Assembly: GCA_937981355.1 (NCBI GenBank)
Contig: CALJPD010000011.1
Coordinates: 62,001-126,000 of the forward strand
DNA: 64,000 nt
Source of the DNA: an uncultured Candidatus Saccharibacteria bacterium
GTDB taxonomy: Bacteria > Patescibacteriota > Saccharimonadia > Saccharimonadales > Saccharimonadaceae
Direction: 5' to 3'
The notes under the pieces are model-generated. The model ran no database searches. It was not told where the DNA came from and was given only the letters and a program-made list of their open reading frames with translations. Shown here piece by piece: positions 25,270 through 34,084 of this stretch. The translations under genes were made by a program, and so were the position numbers. The number at the start of each line of letters is the position of its first letter. Within the stretch, counting starts at the first letter, position 1.

Positions 25270-26544
25270 ATGAATATCTACTTCTCTGGAATCGGCGGTG
25301 TGGGCCTGGGGCCATTGGCTGAGTTGGCGCACGATGCAGGGCACCGTGTGCTTGGCTCGGATAGCCACATTGGACTCGAGACACAAGAACTCGAGCGGCG
25401 TGGCATCTCCGTCTCACAAGACCAAACAGGCGAATACCTGGCCTATCGCCATCAACAAACCCCCATCGATTGGTTTATCTATACTGCAGCTTTACCACCC
25501 GATCACCCCGAGCTCGTCTTAGCACACCGACTTGGCATCTATACCGCTAAGCGCGACGAGCTCCTCACTTATCTCATCAACGAGAAAGACCTCCAGCTCA
25601 TCGCCATCGCTGGTACCCACGGCAAGACGACAACAACTGGCCTGATGGTGTGGGCGCTGCGTCAGCTGGGCGAGCCAGTGAGTTACTCGGTGGGTACAAC
25701 ATTGAGCTTTGGTCCCAGTGGCCACTATGTGCCAGGCAGTCGCTACTTTGTGTATGAGTGTGATGAGTTTGACCGCAACTTTTTGCAATTCCACCCTTAT
25801 CTCACGCTGCTGACCTCTGTTGACTACGACCACCCGGATACCTACCCTACCAAGCAGGACTACACCGATGCCTTTAGCCGCTTCCTCGAGCAGAGCGAAT
25901 ATACCATCATGTGGCAACGCGATGCCGATGCAGGCGTTGTGCCACCACGGCGGCGGGCGCGTGTCTTGGAAGATGAGGATGTGCAGCAATTTACACTTGC
26001 AGGGGCGCACAACCGAGCAAACGCAACACTAGTGGCAACGGCATGCAAGCAGCTCAGGCTTGGCTCACCTGAGCACATTCGAGCAGCTATCAATACCTTC
26101 CCGGGAGTGCAGCGACGCTTTGAGCGGCTTGGGCCTGGGCTGTATAGCGATTATGGCCATCACCCTGTAGAAATCGCCGCGACATTGCAAATGGCACGAG
26201 AATTGTCCGACCACGTTGTGCTGGTATATCAGCCACATCAAAACGTCCGCCAGCATGAGATCCGTCAGCAATACACCGACTGTATGGAGCGCGCCGAGCA
26301 AATCTATTGGCTGCCAACCTACCTCAGCCGCGAAGACCCAGCTCTACCCCTCCTCACCCCGCAGCAACTTACTGAGCAACTAACAAACCGTAGCAGCGTT
26401 CACTATGCCGAGCTCGATGATACCTTGTGGCACGTCATCCAAACTGCCCGCGCCGAGGGCAAGCTTGTGCTCTGCATGGGAGCAGGGACGATCGATGGCT
26501 GGGTACGACAGCAGCTCGCGCAAGAAGGAGCACAGCAATCGTAG
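25270..26544 (+). CDS. murC: UDP-N-acetylmuramate--L-alanine ligase (MurC-type)
   Basis: 424 residues. N-terminal nucleotide-sugar motif GIGGVGLGPLA, ATP site GTHGKTTTT, central domain ending in ECDEFDRNF, and YSDYGHHPVEIAATL, the MurC/Mpl signature. It adds L-Ala to UDP-MurNAc, or recycles tripeptide if Mpl-like; MurC is the more parsimonious call. The start at 25270 follows TACAAT by 7 nt (leaderless type). Somewhat shorter than E. coli MurC. An HAD gene overlaps or abuts its 3' end. Confidence 0.85.
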   Translation: MNIYFSGIGGVGLGPLAELAHDAGHRVLGSDSHIGLETQELERRGISVSQDQTGEYLAYRHQQTPIDWFIYTAALPPDHPELVLAHRLGIYTAKRDELLTYLINEKDLQLIAIAGTHGKTTTTGLMVWALRQLGEPVSYSVGTTLSFGPSGHYVPGSRYFVYECDEFDRNFLQFHPYLTLLTSVDYDHPDTYPTKQDYTDAFSRFLEQSEYTIMWQRDADAGVVPPRRRARVLEDEDVQQFTLAGAHNRANATLVATACKQLRLGSPEHIRAAINTFPGVQRRFERLGPGLYSDYGHHPVEIAATLQMARELSDHVVLVYQPHQNVRQHEIRQQYTDCMERAEQIYWLPTYLSREDPALPLLTPQQLTEQLTNRSSVHYAELDDTLWHVIQTARAEGKLVLCMGAGTIDGWVRQQLAQEGAQQS

Positions 26545-26549
26545 AGCGT

Positions 26550-27174
26550 TCACCAGCGATTACAGCAATACTCTTTGACGTCGGCGGCGTCCTGATCGAC
26601 AATTATGATTATGTAACCAATGATGTACGTCAAGCACTTGCTAGTCCAGATGGCTTCGACCAGCGTTGGCCGGCTGCAATTCATCGTTATGGTAGTGGTA
26701 CGATTAATCGTGCTGCATTCTGGCGTGAGCTTGGCTGCGACCACCCAACGAATGCACAGCAAGATAGCATTGTCAAAGGTTTTCGCGAGACACTCACAAT
26801 TCGCAATCAGGTAATGGAATACGCTGCCCACCTGGCGACACAAGGCTTACGCGTTGGTATCCTGAGTGACACCATACCGGAGCACGCCGAAGTATTACGG
26901 CAGAGTGGTGTGTACGACGAAGCTATCTTCGACCCCTGTTTGCTCTCCTACGAGACAGGCCACCGCAAGCCAGCACCCGCTACATACATTCACGCGTTGG
27001 GACGTCTGGGCTTATGTCATTGTCCAGAATCCGTACTGTTTGTTGACGATCGGATGAAGAATATCCACTGCCGCCGCAACAGGTATGCGCACTGTTCACG
27101 CTGTGCAGCGCGCCACTCAAGCTGAGACCGAAGCTACTATCATCAACGACATCGCTACGAAACTTCAGTTGTAA
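26550..27174 (+). pseudogene. HAD-superfamily hydrolase with frameshift
   Basis: HAD motif I ILFDVGGVLIDN, motif II ILSDT, motif III K in GHRKPAP and motif IV VLFVDDR are all present. After DDRMKNI the frame shifts: the current frame ends at 27125 in unrelated residues, while one base over it continues AAATGMRTVHAVQRATQ... to a stop at 27174, the expected HAD C-terminus. One base has been lost near 27065. No ATG, GTG or TTG exists near the proper N-terminus; AAGGAG lies inside the end of murC, so a rare start codon or a second error is likely. Confidence 0.7.
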
Positions 27175-27220
27175 TAATCAATAGATGCGCCGTGCTTAAC
27201 CAGCCTGGAAGGTTATATTT

Positions 27221-27562
27221 CTACCGGTCATCCCCACTGCCCCGCAGCTGACCGCGCTGCTGGCGGCTGGCGAGCTTGGCGTTGTTGCGCTGAGCGACCT
27301 CCTCAAGACTCGAACCAAGCAAGTGTGCCACTGCCGTTACATACCACAAAATATCACCCAGCTCCTTAATGATTGCCTGCTTATCTGTCTCGGTTATTGC
27401 GCCCTGTTGGTCGCGCAGTAGCTTCTTAAACTTCTCGAGCACCTCGCCCGATTCACCACCCAGACCTAGCACCATACCCATTAGTTGGGCATTGGCATCA
27501 CCGTAGGCATAGTCACTGCTCAGGGTAGTGATTGCTTGCTGTGCGTAGTCGTCGATCTTCAT
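27221..27562 (-). CDS. MazG-like nucleotide pyrophosphohydrolase
   Basis: 113 residues with the ExxE...ExxD metal site: GGESGEVLEKF and KELGDILWYV. Single-domain MazG proteins hydrolyse NTPs or dNTPs to monophosphates, guarding the nucleotide pool. AAGGAGG lies 4 nt before the ATG. Follows the HTH-Nudix gene by 12 nt, so the two form a small nucleotide-pool operon. Confidence 0.82.
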   Translation of the reverse strand: MKIDDYAQQAITTLSSDYAYGDANAQLMGMVLGLGGESGEVLEKFKKLLRDQQGAITETDKQAIIKELGDILWYVTAVAHLLGSSLEEVAQRNNAKLASRQQRGQLRGSGDDR

Positions 27563-27574
27563 ATATCCTCCTTG

Positions 27575-28252
27575 TTATTGATCTAAAACGTCGTCAAACT
27601 CCTCAAAAAAGTATGGATCGCGAAAGAATGCCCGCGCGACAATCTGCTCCACTGCTGGTGCAAGCGTGTACTGCGCCAGTTTGTGTGGGCGCACCCAAAT
27701 GAGCCGTTCGTGCGGAGTGATATCATCAGTCGCCCCATAAAACACATGAGCCAGTGTGGTTGAGAGAATCGCTTTGTCTGCCCAAACACGAATGTAGCAT
27801 TCGCCCGCATGCTGCAACGCGAGATCCATAGTGCCAAGCTTTTCCGCTGCTTCGCGTTGAGCCGCCGCTTGGATAGATCTATCATCGATATGGAGCTTGC
27901 CGTAAGGGAGCGTCCAGGTATCGATGTAGGGCTGCTTGGTGCGCTGCTGCAGCAAGACGTCACCATTACTATTTTGCACCACTAGCATAGTTACGATTTT
28001 AGGTTGGGTCCGAACCAGCATAGTGTCTGTGCTCACCCGATCGACATACGCCAAACCACGCGGTGCCAGGCTATAGCCACCCGGCACCTTTTGGACAAGT
28101 TGGTGCTGGAGCAGCACCTTGAGATGATAGCTAAAGAGATTGGTATCCACCCGCGGTGGGCGCAGATCACGAAAGCGAGCCACTTTGCGATAGCACAACA
28201 CACTGAGAATCCGCCTTTGGATATGGTGGTTAATCGTATTTTGCTCAAACAT
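27575..28252 (-). CDS. Winged-helix plus Nudix protein
   Basis: 225 residues. N-terminal 70 residues form a winged helix (RRILSVLCYRKVARFRDL, FSYHLKVLLQHQLVQKV). A Nudix domain follows with YGKLHIDD...QREAAEKLG, in which the second Glu of the EE pair is Lys and the first Gly position is weak, so catalysis may be reduced. The combination recalls Nudix-related regulators, but with HTH and Nudix order reversed from NrtR. Co-transcribed with mazG. Confidence 0.72.
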   Translation of the reverse strand: MFEQNTINHHIQRRILSVLCYRKVARFRDLRPPRVDTNLFSYHLKVLLQHQLVQKVPGGYSLAPRGLAYVDRVSTDTMLVRTQPKIVTMLVVQNSNGDVLLQQRTKQPYIDTWTLPYGKLHIDDRSIQAAAQREAAEKLGTMDLALQHAGECYIRVWADKAILSTTLAHVFYGATDDITPHERLIWVRPHKLAQYTLAPAVEQIVARAFFRDPYFFEEFDDVLDQ

Positions 28253-28309
28253 ATTTGACTCAAATTATCCTATCTATCCATATTTACTATAGCACGCTAT
28301 GGTAGTGAT

Positions 28310-29626
28310 ATGAATAACCTGCCATACAATAGTCACCACAATAATAACCAATATAATCACACGCCAACGACGTCGCTGTCAGAGCATAGTTGTCCACCAC
28401 ACATACCACACGAACGAGGTATCACACCATCACCAGTCCAAAGTCAACTGTGCCATATTGCACTGCAGAGTATGGAGATAAGCTGTGATTTGGCCGATGT
28501 AGTGCGCGTGCCACGCCGGCCCGGTGGCGAGCGCGAGAATGACGCAGAGCATAGTTGGTCGCTTGCCGCCCTTGCGCCAGAATTACGTGCCTGTCTCTAT
28601 CCGCAGTTGGATAATGATACGGTGCAGCAATTTGCAACTGTCCACGAGCTGCTCGAGATTGCCACTGGCGATGTCGCAACGTTCGACCTTACCCCTGTGC
28701 AGCTTTCCATCAAACAACAAAACGAGCTGCAAGCAGCCCACACATTATTACAGCGTCTTCCGCCCGTTATGCGTCAGGGGCTAGAGCGCTATGAAGCACA
28801 AAACACACCCGAAGCACGCTTTGTACGAGCAGTCGATAAGATTCTTCCAGTAGCGATGGATATTGTTGGGCAAGGGGTGCGGGTAGTCGAAGAGGACTAT
28901 GGCATTAAAAATCTTGCTGAACTGCAAGCAGCACACGACAAGCTCATCGAGAGCTTCACTCAGCGATTTGGCATAGAATTTCCTGAGCTTGCTGAGCTGT
29001 ATGCAAATCTCGCTTATCATTTTGAGACATGCTATGCACAAGAAAAATCTGCCGACATGATGAGTTCTCACGTCCCTGAGCGCCCTAATCAGCTCAAAGA
29101 AGTTGAGCGTAAATTTTTAGTCAATCTTGATGAGATACCAGCAGATATTGACTCATATGATCATATCGACATCAGTCAGGGCTACCTCGCGCACAGTAGT
29201 GATGGATCGGAGACACGCGTCCGGCGTTTTGGTGATGGGCAACGTTTTGAGCTCACGGTAAAATCGGGCGGTACTGTCGTGCGAGACGAGCAAAATATCA
29301 TTATTAATGAAGCAACTTTTGCTTCGCTATGGCCACTCACCAAGGGCAAGCGCATCGAAAAAACACGCTACTATGTACCTTACACCGACCCTGATAGCAA
29401 CGAGCATACAATCGAGCTTGATATCTACCACGGCAACCTTGAAGGAAAGCTCGTCACTGCTGAAGTTGAGTTTCGTGGCCGCGAGACCGAGGCGACACTA
29501 CGTGCTGAAACATTCTGCCCTCCCGAGTGGTGCAGCACAGATATTAGTTATGATCAACGCTACAAAAATAACGCACTAGCGAGCCAGCAACACGGCATAC
29601 TAGAGCTTAGTCAGGTGAGTATGTAA
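28310..29626 (+). CDS. HD-domain / CYTH-domain fusion
   Basis: 438 residues. After a 50-residue low-complexity N-terminus comes a YfbR-type HD domain: RENDAEHSWSLA, then VHELLEIATGD where the HD pair is HE, and AVDKILPVAMD. From about 262 a CYTH domain follows: EVERKFLV, TRVRRFGDG, EKTRYYV, ELDIYHGNLEG and TAEVEF. HD-YfbR proteins remove phosphate from deoxynucleotides; CYTH proteins hydrolyse triphosphates or are adenylate cyclases. The fusion suggests stepwise dephosphorylation of one substrate (inference). TATGGT ends 6 nt before the ATG. Confidence 0.8.
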   Translation: MNNLPYNSHHNNNQYNHTPTTSLSEHSCPPHIPHERGITPSPVQSQLCHIALQSMEISCDLADVVRVPRRPGGERENDAEHSWSLAALAPELRACLYPQLDNDTVQQFATVHELLEIATGDVATFDLTPVQLSIKQQNELQAAHTLLQRLPPVMRQGLERYEAQNTPEARFVRAVDKILPVAMDIVGQGVRVVEEDYGIKNLAELQAAHDKLIESFTQRFGIEFPELAELYANLAYHFETCYAQEKSADMMSSHVPERPNQLKEVERKFLVNLDEIPADIDSYDHIDISQGYLAHSSDGSETRVRRFGDGQRFELTVKSGGTVVRDEQNIIINEATFASLWPLTKGKRIEKTRYYVPYTDPDSNEHTIELDIYHGNLEGKLVTAEVEFRGRETEATLRAETFCPPEWCSTDISYDQRYKNNALASQQHGILELSQVSM

Positions 29627-29644
29627 TCTTACCACGGAGCGGTA

Positions 29645-30316
29645 CTACTGGCCAGTACCGGTCATCGCTCGCACGCAGCCAATCGCTTTCCCCTCACTCA
29701 TCCAGCGCTGTTCGTAGGCGGTGAGCGTCTTGTATTCATCAGGTAGTGACGACTCGTGGAGATCGAAAGATAATTCACGAATCGACCACTGACAGGCAAC
29801 GAGCTGTTCCAGGCTCCAACAAAAGAAATCACGATCGTCATGCTTGAGCAAAAGCGAGCCACCAGGCCGCAACAGCTGCTCGTACTGGCACAAGAATGTT
29901 GGGTGAGTAAGACGCCGGCCAGCGCTGCGCCGCTTAGGGAATGGATCAGAAAAAGTCACCCACAACTGCTTGAGCGAGTGAGCAGCAAAGAGCTCGCCAA
30001 TCTGATCGGCCCGAGCCCGCACAAACAGCACATTAGTGATGCCACGCTCGAGCGCCGTGTATGCACCTTTTTGCAAGCGATCACCCTTAACATCCAGTGC
30101 CACAAATACCTCATCCGGGTGCTGCGCCGCTAGTTCCACACTAAACATCCCGGTGCCAGCGCCAACCTCGAGCACCGTCGCACTCTGCCGCACCTCTGGT
30201 GTTGCCTGGCACCATTCGTCGTACTCGTAGCAGTTGGTGGCGTTATGGAACTTAGCAAAGCGATATTTCTTGCGTTTGCGAGTGATGATAAATTGCTGAG
30301 GGTCAAGATATGTCAT
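29645..30316 (-). CDS. trmB: tRNA (guanine-N7-)-methyltransferase
   Basis: 223 residues. SAM motif EVGAGTGMFSVELA, acidic site VALDVKGDRL, and the TrmB hallmark TFSDPFPKRRSAGRRLTHPTFL region (DPFPKRR...RRLTHPTF). It methylates G46 in the variable loop of tRNAs. Normal family length. TATAAT ends 6 nt before the ATG. Convergent with the HD-CYTH gene, 18 bp apart. Confidence 0.9.
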   Translation of the reverse strand: MTYLDPQQFIITRKRKKYRFAKFHNATNCYEYDEWCQATPEVRQSATVLEVGAGTGMFSVELAAQHPDEVFVALDVKGDRLQKGAYTALERGITNVLFVRARADQIGELFAAHSLKQLWVTFSDPFPKRRSAGRRLTHPTFLCQYEQLLRPGGSLLLKHDDRDFFCWSLEQLVACQWSIRELSFDLHESSLPDEYKTLTAYEQRWMSEGKAIGCVRAMTGTGQ

Positions 30317-30505
30317 GAGTCTATTATACCTGAATCACACGGCCTCTTTCGCGGGTGACCCCACGCTCTACGTTATTCGGGTGAGGTGTGAGAACTCACT
30401 ATCTGTCTAGCATGTTTCTCACTCGAATAGTGAGAACCACTCTAAAAATGTTGTAATACTTATATCACTGAGTAAGCTTCTAAGTTTTGCTCAGGTTATT
30501 ATGCC

Positions 30506-31039
30506 CTACCTGAGTCGTTCCACCACCCCATCAGATAGCACTCGTACTAAGCGTGACGGTGGCGTATCAGTCGGTACAGTGCCACCATCATAATAGTAAT
30601 CGACACCATTACCAAAGTACGCACGAGCCTCGGCAATAGTGCGGGCGGGCGGCTGCCCCTCAAGATTAGCGCTGGGGGCGATCAACGGGCCAGTCTGACG
30701 CAAGACCGCCTGGAGCCACGGCAGCTGCGGCTGGCGATAGGCTAACATATCATTAGCGCGGCGTAACCACCGCGGAGCATGGGGCGAATCGAGCAAGATA
30801 CTTGTTGGTTGAGAGGTATCAAGCGACGGTAAGGTGGGCACATCGGCATAAGTTTGGCTGGCATCGGCCACGAGGATGATGGATGATTTATTACTATCAC
30901 GCCGCTTAAGTCGATACACCCGCGCCACTGCTGCTTCGTCATCTGCCCGGGCAACAATGCCATACAGGGTATCAGTCCGGAGTACTGCCACACCACCACG
31001 CTGCAAAGTAAGCACAAGCTGGTTTAATTCATCATTCAC
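30506..31039 (-). CDS. tsaC: Threonylcarbamoyl-AMP synthase (TsaC/Sua5)
   Basis: 177 residues of the YrdC fold: GGVAVLRTDTLYGIVARADD, RVYRLKRRDSNKSS, TGPLIAPSANLEGQPPART and SRLVRVLSDG. Makes threonylcarbamoyl-AMP from Thr, bicarbonate and ATP for t6A37 in ANN-decoding tRNAs, including the CAT tRNAs encoded nearby. TsaC length, without the C-terminal Sua5 domain. The start is GTG, 7 nt after TAGTAT, which overlaps the -10 of the divergent mscS gene. Confidence 0.88.
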   Translation of the reverse strand: MNDELNQLVLTLQRGGVAVLRTDTLYGIVARADDEAAVARVYRLKRRDSNKSSIILVADASQTYADVPTLPSLDTSQPTSILLDSPHAPRWLRRANDMLAYRQPQLPWLQAVLRQTGPLIAPSANLEGQPPARTIAEARAYFGNGVDYYYDGGTVPTDTPPSRLVRVLSDGVVERLR

Positions 31040-31043
31040 GTCT

Positions 31044-31055
31044 GTTATACTACCA
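31044..31055. promoter_or_regulatory. Overlapping divergent -10 boxes, tsaC/mscS
   Basis: Plus-strand TATACT (31046-31051) and minus-strand TAGTAT (31047-31052) share five base pairs. Each ends 7-8 nt before its start codon, so polymerase could fire in either direction from the same box but not both at once. Confidence 0.5.
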
Positions 31056-31059
31056 TATT

Positions 31060-31893
31060 ATGAAGCCAATTACCTCACCTGAGATCACTGCACTAGAGAT
31101 TATCATTATTATTATCGTGGCAATTGCACTATATTGGGTGGGGCCACGCGTGGTGATGTGGCTGACGCGGCATGCCTTCGTTACCACATATCAGCGTACG
31201 CTACCTAAGAAAGATCTCGAGAAGCGGCATAAGACACTGGGCGGGCTCTTTGCTAATGTATGGCGCATTATTGTGGTGGTGATTGCGGGCTATGCTATCT
31301 TCACCCATTTTTTCAATAGCGCAGCTCTTGCGCCGCTGTTTGCAAGCGCAGGAATCATTGGTGTGGCCTTTGGGTTTGGTGCACAGTCACTCGTTAAGGA
31401 TTTCCTCTCAGGGGTATTTATTATTAGCGAAAACCAGTATCGGGTAGGGGATATTATCGAAATCGACGGCTTTGGCGGGACGGTCGAGCGAATTGGTGTA
31501 CGCTCCACAGTGATCCGCGACGTTGAGGGCAATGTCCACTTCTTCCCCAATGGTGTGGTGCAGCACGTCATCAACAAGACGATGGGCTATAGCAAAGTAT
31601 ACTTCACTATTACCGTTGCACCTGATACCAACATTAGTACTGCCAGCGATATCATTAATCGGATCGGCGAGGAAATCTCCAGCGAGGAAAAATGGCAGCG
31701 CAAAGTGATTGAGCCACCACACTTCGACATCCTTGGTGACTTCAATGCGTCGTCGATTAGCCTTGTCGTCTCTGGCAAGACCCAACCATCCGACCAGTGG
31801 GCCCTCACGGCCGAGATGCGGCGACGGATCCTGCGTGAGTTTGAAAAAGAGCACATCGAGCTCGGCGCAGCCTCGCCAGGCAAGCACAAATAA
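31060..31893 (+). CDS. mscS: Small-conductance mechanosensitive channel (MscS family)
   Basis: 277 residues: membrane helices near 9-30 and 68-88, then the pore helix and MscS signature AGIIGVAFGFGAQSLVKDFLSG, followed by the beta domain (YRVGDIIEIDGFGGTVERIG, FPNGVV) and an alpha/beta C-terminus. Releases solutes on hypo-osmotic shock. Close to E. coli MscS in length. Leaderless-type start, 8 nt after TATACT. Confidence 0.9.
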   Translation: MKPITSPEITALEIIIIIIVAIALYWVGPRVVMWLTRHAFVTTYQRTLPKKDLEKRHKTLGGLFANVWRIIVVVIAGYAIFTHFFNSAALAPLFASAGIIGVAFGFGAQSLVKDFLSGVFIISENQYRVGDIIEIDGFGGTVERIGVRSTVIRDVEGNVHFFPNGVVQHVINKTMGYSKVYFTITVAPDTNISTASDIINRIGEEISSEEKWQRKVIEPPHFDILGDFNASSISLVVSGKTQPSDQWALTAEMRRRILREFEKEHIELGAASPGKHK

Positions 31894-32049
31894 CCTCTAT
31901 TGTGTATGCATTGCTGCCGCCACAACCAAAATTCATTCTGCATAGCGGATATCCTGCTGAGCTAGTATGCTTTAATGAAGCTCTGATCTCAAGGTATATG
32001 ACCTCTGTTAAGACGTACCGCGTATTTACCAGTATAGTATAATACGCTC

Positions 32050-32829
32050 ATGAATCAGCAATTTCCTTCTTATCCTAATCGATCACAGCTGGCGGCCCTA
32101 CCCCAGACTCAGCCTGCGCCACCACCATATTATCCACAGCAGTCAGTACAAACACAGCCACAGCAGTCATCAGAGCCAACGCTCCAGGATAGCCTCACCC
32201 AGCCAGCCGAGCAATCACCCACTCAGCAGCCGGCTCCTCTTGTTATGCAGCCAGCGCCACAGCCTGCACCAGCAGCGATGAACGCCAACTACAGCAGTGT
32301 TTTCGACGGCACACCACTCGTTATGGCAACACCCGTCTTGCACTACCACAACCGCACCATCTTGAGCCAAGTTCCCTGCATTCTCGAATGGACGACGACC
32401 AACCGCATCCGCGCCATTGATTGCAATCCCCAAACAAACCAAATAGTTGGCGTGGCGCTCGATGTTGATCCACAACAGATTACCAAAGCAGCAGCCGAAG
32501 CAAGTTTTATCATTATGTGGGTCAATGGCCAACGCATCCAGTTCGACTTTGCCGAAGTAAGCACTCAGCTGCTGATTGGTCTTGGTACCGCGGTGTCGCC
32601 TGGTACTGGCGGTGTTCTCTATGATCACACCATCGAGCGTGCCCTTGACAACGACTACGACTGGTGGTGGGCTGCTATCCAAATCTATGCATCCTTCGCC
32701 AAGATCATCGATGGCCTCGAGCGCGACAGTACTATCATCGACAAAAGCATCAACATGGCTCTCATCATGGGCTTTGGGATACCAGTATTAGTGATAGTTA
32801 TCGCCTTTATCGCAGCAGCGATTACGTAA
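32050..32829 (+). CDS. Tail-anchored hypothetical protein with Pro/Gln-rich N-terminus
   Basis: 259 residues. The first 80 are Pro, Gln and Ala rich and probably disordered. A folded domain follows with NRTILSQVPCILEWTTTNRI and FIIMWVNGQRIQFDF, and the last 24 residues form one membrane helix (FGIPVLVIVIAFIAAAIT), so it may be tail-anchored facing the cytoplasm. TATAAT ends 6 nt before the ATG. Not recognised. Confidence 0.6.
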   Translation: MNQQFPSYPNRSQLAALPQTQPAPPPYYPQQSVQTQPQQSSEPTLQDSLTQPAEQSPTQQPAPLVMQPAPQPAPAAMNANYSSVFDGTPLVMATPVLHYHNRTILSQVPCILEWTTTNRIRAIDCNPQTNQIVGVALDVDPQQITKAAAEASFIIMWVNGQRIQFDFAEVSTQLLIGLGTAVSPGTGGVLYDHTIERALDNDYDWWWAAIQIYASFAKIIDGLERDSTIIDKSINMALIMGFGIPVLVIVIAFIAAAIT

Positions 32830-32886
32830 TTATCTTAAAGATAAATCATTTGACCAATCTCCTCTGATGCGTCATAATGGGGAGCT

Positions 32887-33450
32887 ATGAAGCGCACTTT
32901 TCTTGCTGTTGTTATGATTGCTACTGCCGCACTTGGCTCTCCGGCCTATGCCGAGCCTGCTGCACCGCTCAGCAACGATCAACTCACTCAAATAAAACAA
33001 AACTGCGTCCGCGTCAAGTCTACCCTGCGACGCATCCATGCCAACGATGGGCTTGTCCGGGTCAACCAAGGACAGCAGTATGAGGTGATTGCCACCCGTC
33101 TGATGGCACCACTTAATAGCCGCATCGCTCTCAACCGACTCGATGGTGTGGAGTTGACCAAGACGACGGTAGAATACAATACCCAGCTTACCGCTTTCCG
33201 CAGCGAATACCGCCAATACGAGGAGAAGCTATCTGAGCTGCTACGTATTGACTGCACCGACCAACCAGTCGAGTTCTACTACCGCATCAAGCCCGTGCGC
33301 GAACATCGCAAACGAGTAGCTGATGTCGCTTTGCGACTCAACCAGCTACTGAGCCAATACGGCTCACAGTTCGACGTATTTTATAGTAAGCAATTCCCTG
33401 CCAAGAAGGAGGTGCCGAGTGCCCAGCAGCCAGCCCAACCAGCCCAATAA
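32887..33450 (+). CDS. Secreted protein with signal peptide
   Basis: 187 residues. Clear Sec signal, MKRTFLAVVMIATAALGSPAYA with an AYA cleavage site, then a mostly helical domain with two cysteines (KQNCVRV and LRIDCTD) that could pair. A Gln/Pro/Ala tail ends it. CATAAT and GGGGAG both lie close to the ATG. It overlaps by 32 nt the next gene, a membrane-anchored protein, so the two products may work together in the envelope. Family unknown. Confidence 0.65.
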   Translation: MKRTFLAVVMIATAALGSPAYAEPAAPLSNDQLTQIKQNCVRVKSTLRRIHANDGLVRVNQGQQYEVIATRLMAPLNSRIALNRLDGVELTKTTVEYNTQLTAFRSEYRQYEEKLSELLRIDCTDQPVEFYYRIKPVREHRKRVADVALRLNQLLSQYGSQFDVFYSKQFPAKKEVPSAQQPAQPAQ

Positions 33451-33844
33451 ACTCGACTTTGAGCACCAGCTAAGCACCATGCGCGAGCACCGTTTTTTGG
33501 TGATGATCTGTGGGGTGATCGCTATTGCGGGCGTCATGGTGTGGATCGCTATGGATATGTACAACACCAGTGGCGCAGCGCAGGTTGATCTCAGTCGGCC
33601 TGGCTTCCAGGAGGTGCGCAAGCAAGCCGCTCGCGATGCTGCACCCGAGACGTATAGTACCGAAGGCAGCGTTACTAAAGAATCGCTTGATGAATTCAAA
33701 AAGATGTATCAACAGCGCCGCAGCAAGATCGCCGATGGTACCTTTGATCCTAATGTGCTGAGCGATGAATCACTCCAGCTCTTCTCCACCAATAGCGACA
33801 CCGAGAATCAGCAGCAAACACAAACGCCAGCCGAGCAGCAATAG
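33419..33844 (+). CDS. Hypothetical single-pass membrane protein
   Basis: 141 residues from a GTG preceded by AAGGAGG inside the previous gene. A cytoplasmic N-terminus of about 27 residues, one membrane helix (about 28-46), then a charged extracytoplasmic tail (SLDEFKKMYQQRRSKIADG) ending Gln-rich. It overlaps the secreted-protein gene by 32 nt in another frame. A strong terminator follows. Not recognised. Confidence 0.6.
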   Translation: MPSSQPNQPNKLDFEHQLSTMREHRFLVMICGVIAIAGVMVWIAMDMYNTSGAAQVDLSRPGFQEVRKQAARDAAPETYSTEGSVTKESLDEFKKMYQQRRSKIADGTFDPNVLSDESLQLFSTNSDTENQQQTQTPAEQQ

Positions 33845-33867
33845 CACCTCACGCTGGCAGCGCACCT

Positions 33868-33901
33868 AGAACTCGCTTAAGTAATAAGCGAGTTCTATTT
33901 T
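33868..33901 (+). terminator. Rho-independent terminator
   Basis: AGAACTCGCTTA/TAAGCGAGTTCT, 12-bp perfect stem with a 5-nt loop, followed by ATTTTCT. It closes the secreted/membrane protein pair. Confidence 0.8.
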
Positions 33902-34084
33902 CTACTAATCTACTTTTACCTCTGTGGCTCAGCTTTATTTATGCTTACAAAAGAGAAAATAACAAAATAAGAGATTGAGCTAACATTCAAAAGAAAAATC
34001 TTAAGCTGCAGATAGCTAGAACTACTCAGCGCACACCGACATAGTTTGACATTTTTGACTCTTTAGTGATATAATATAGCTAGT

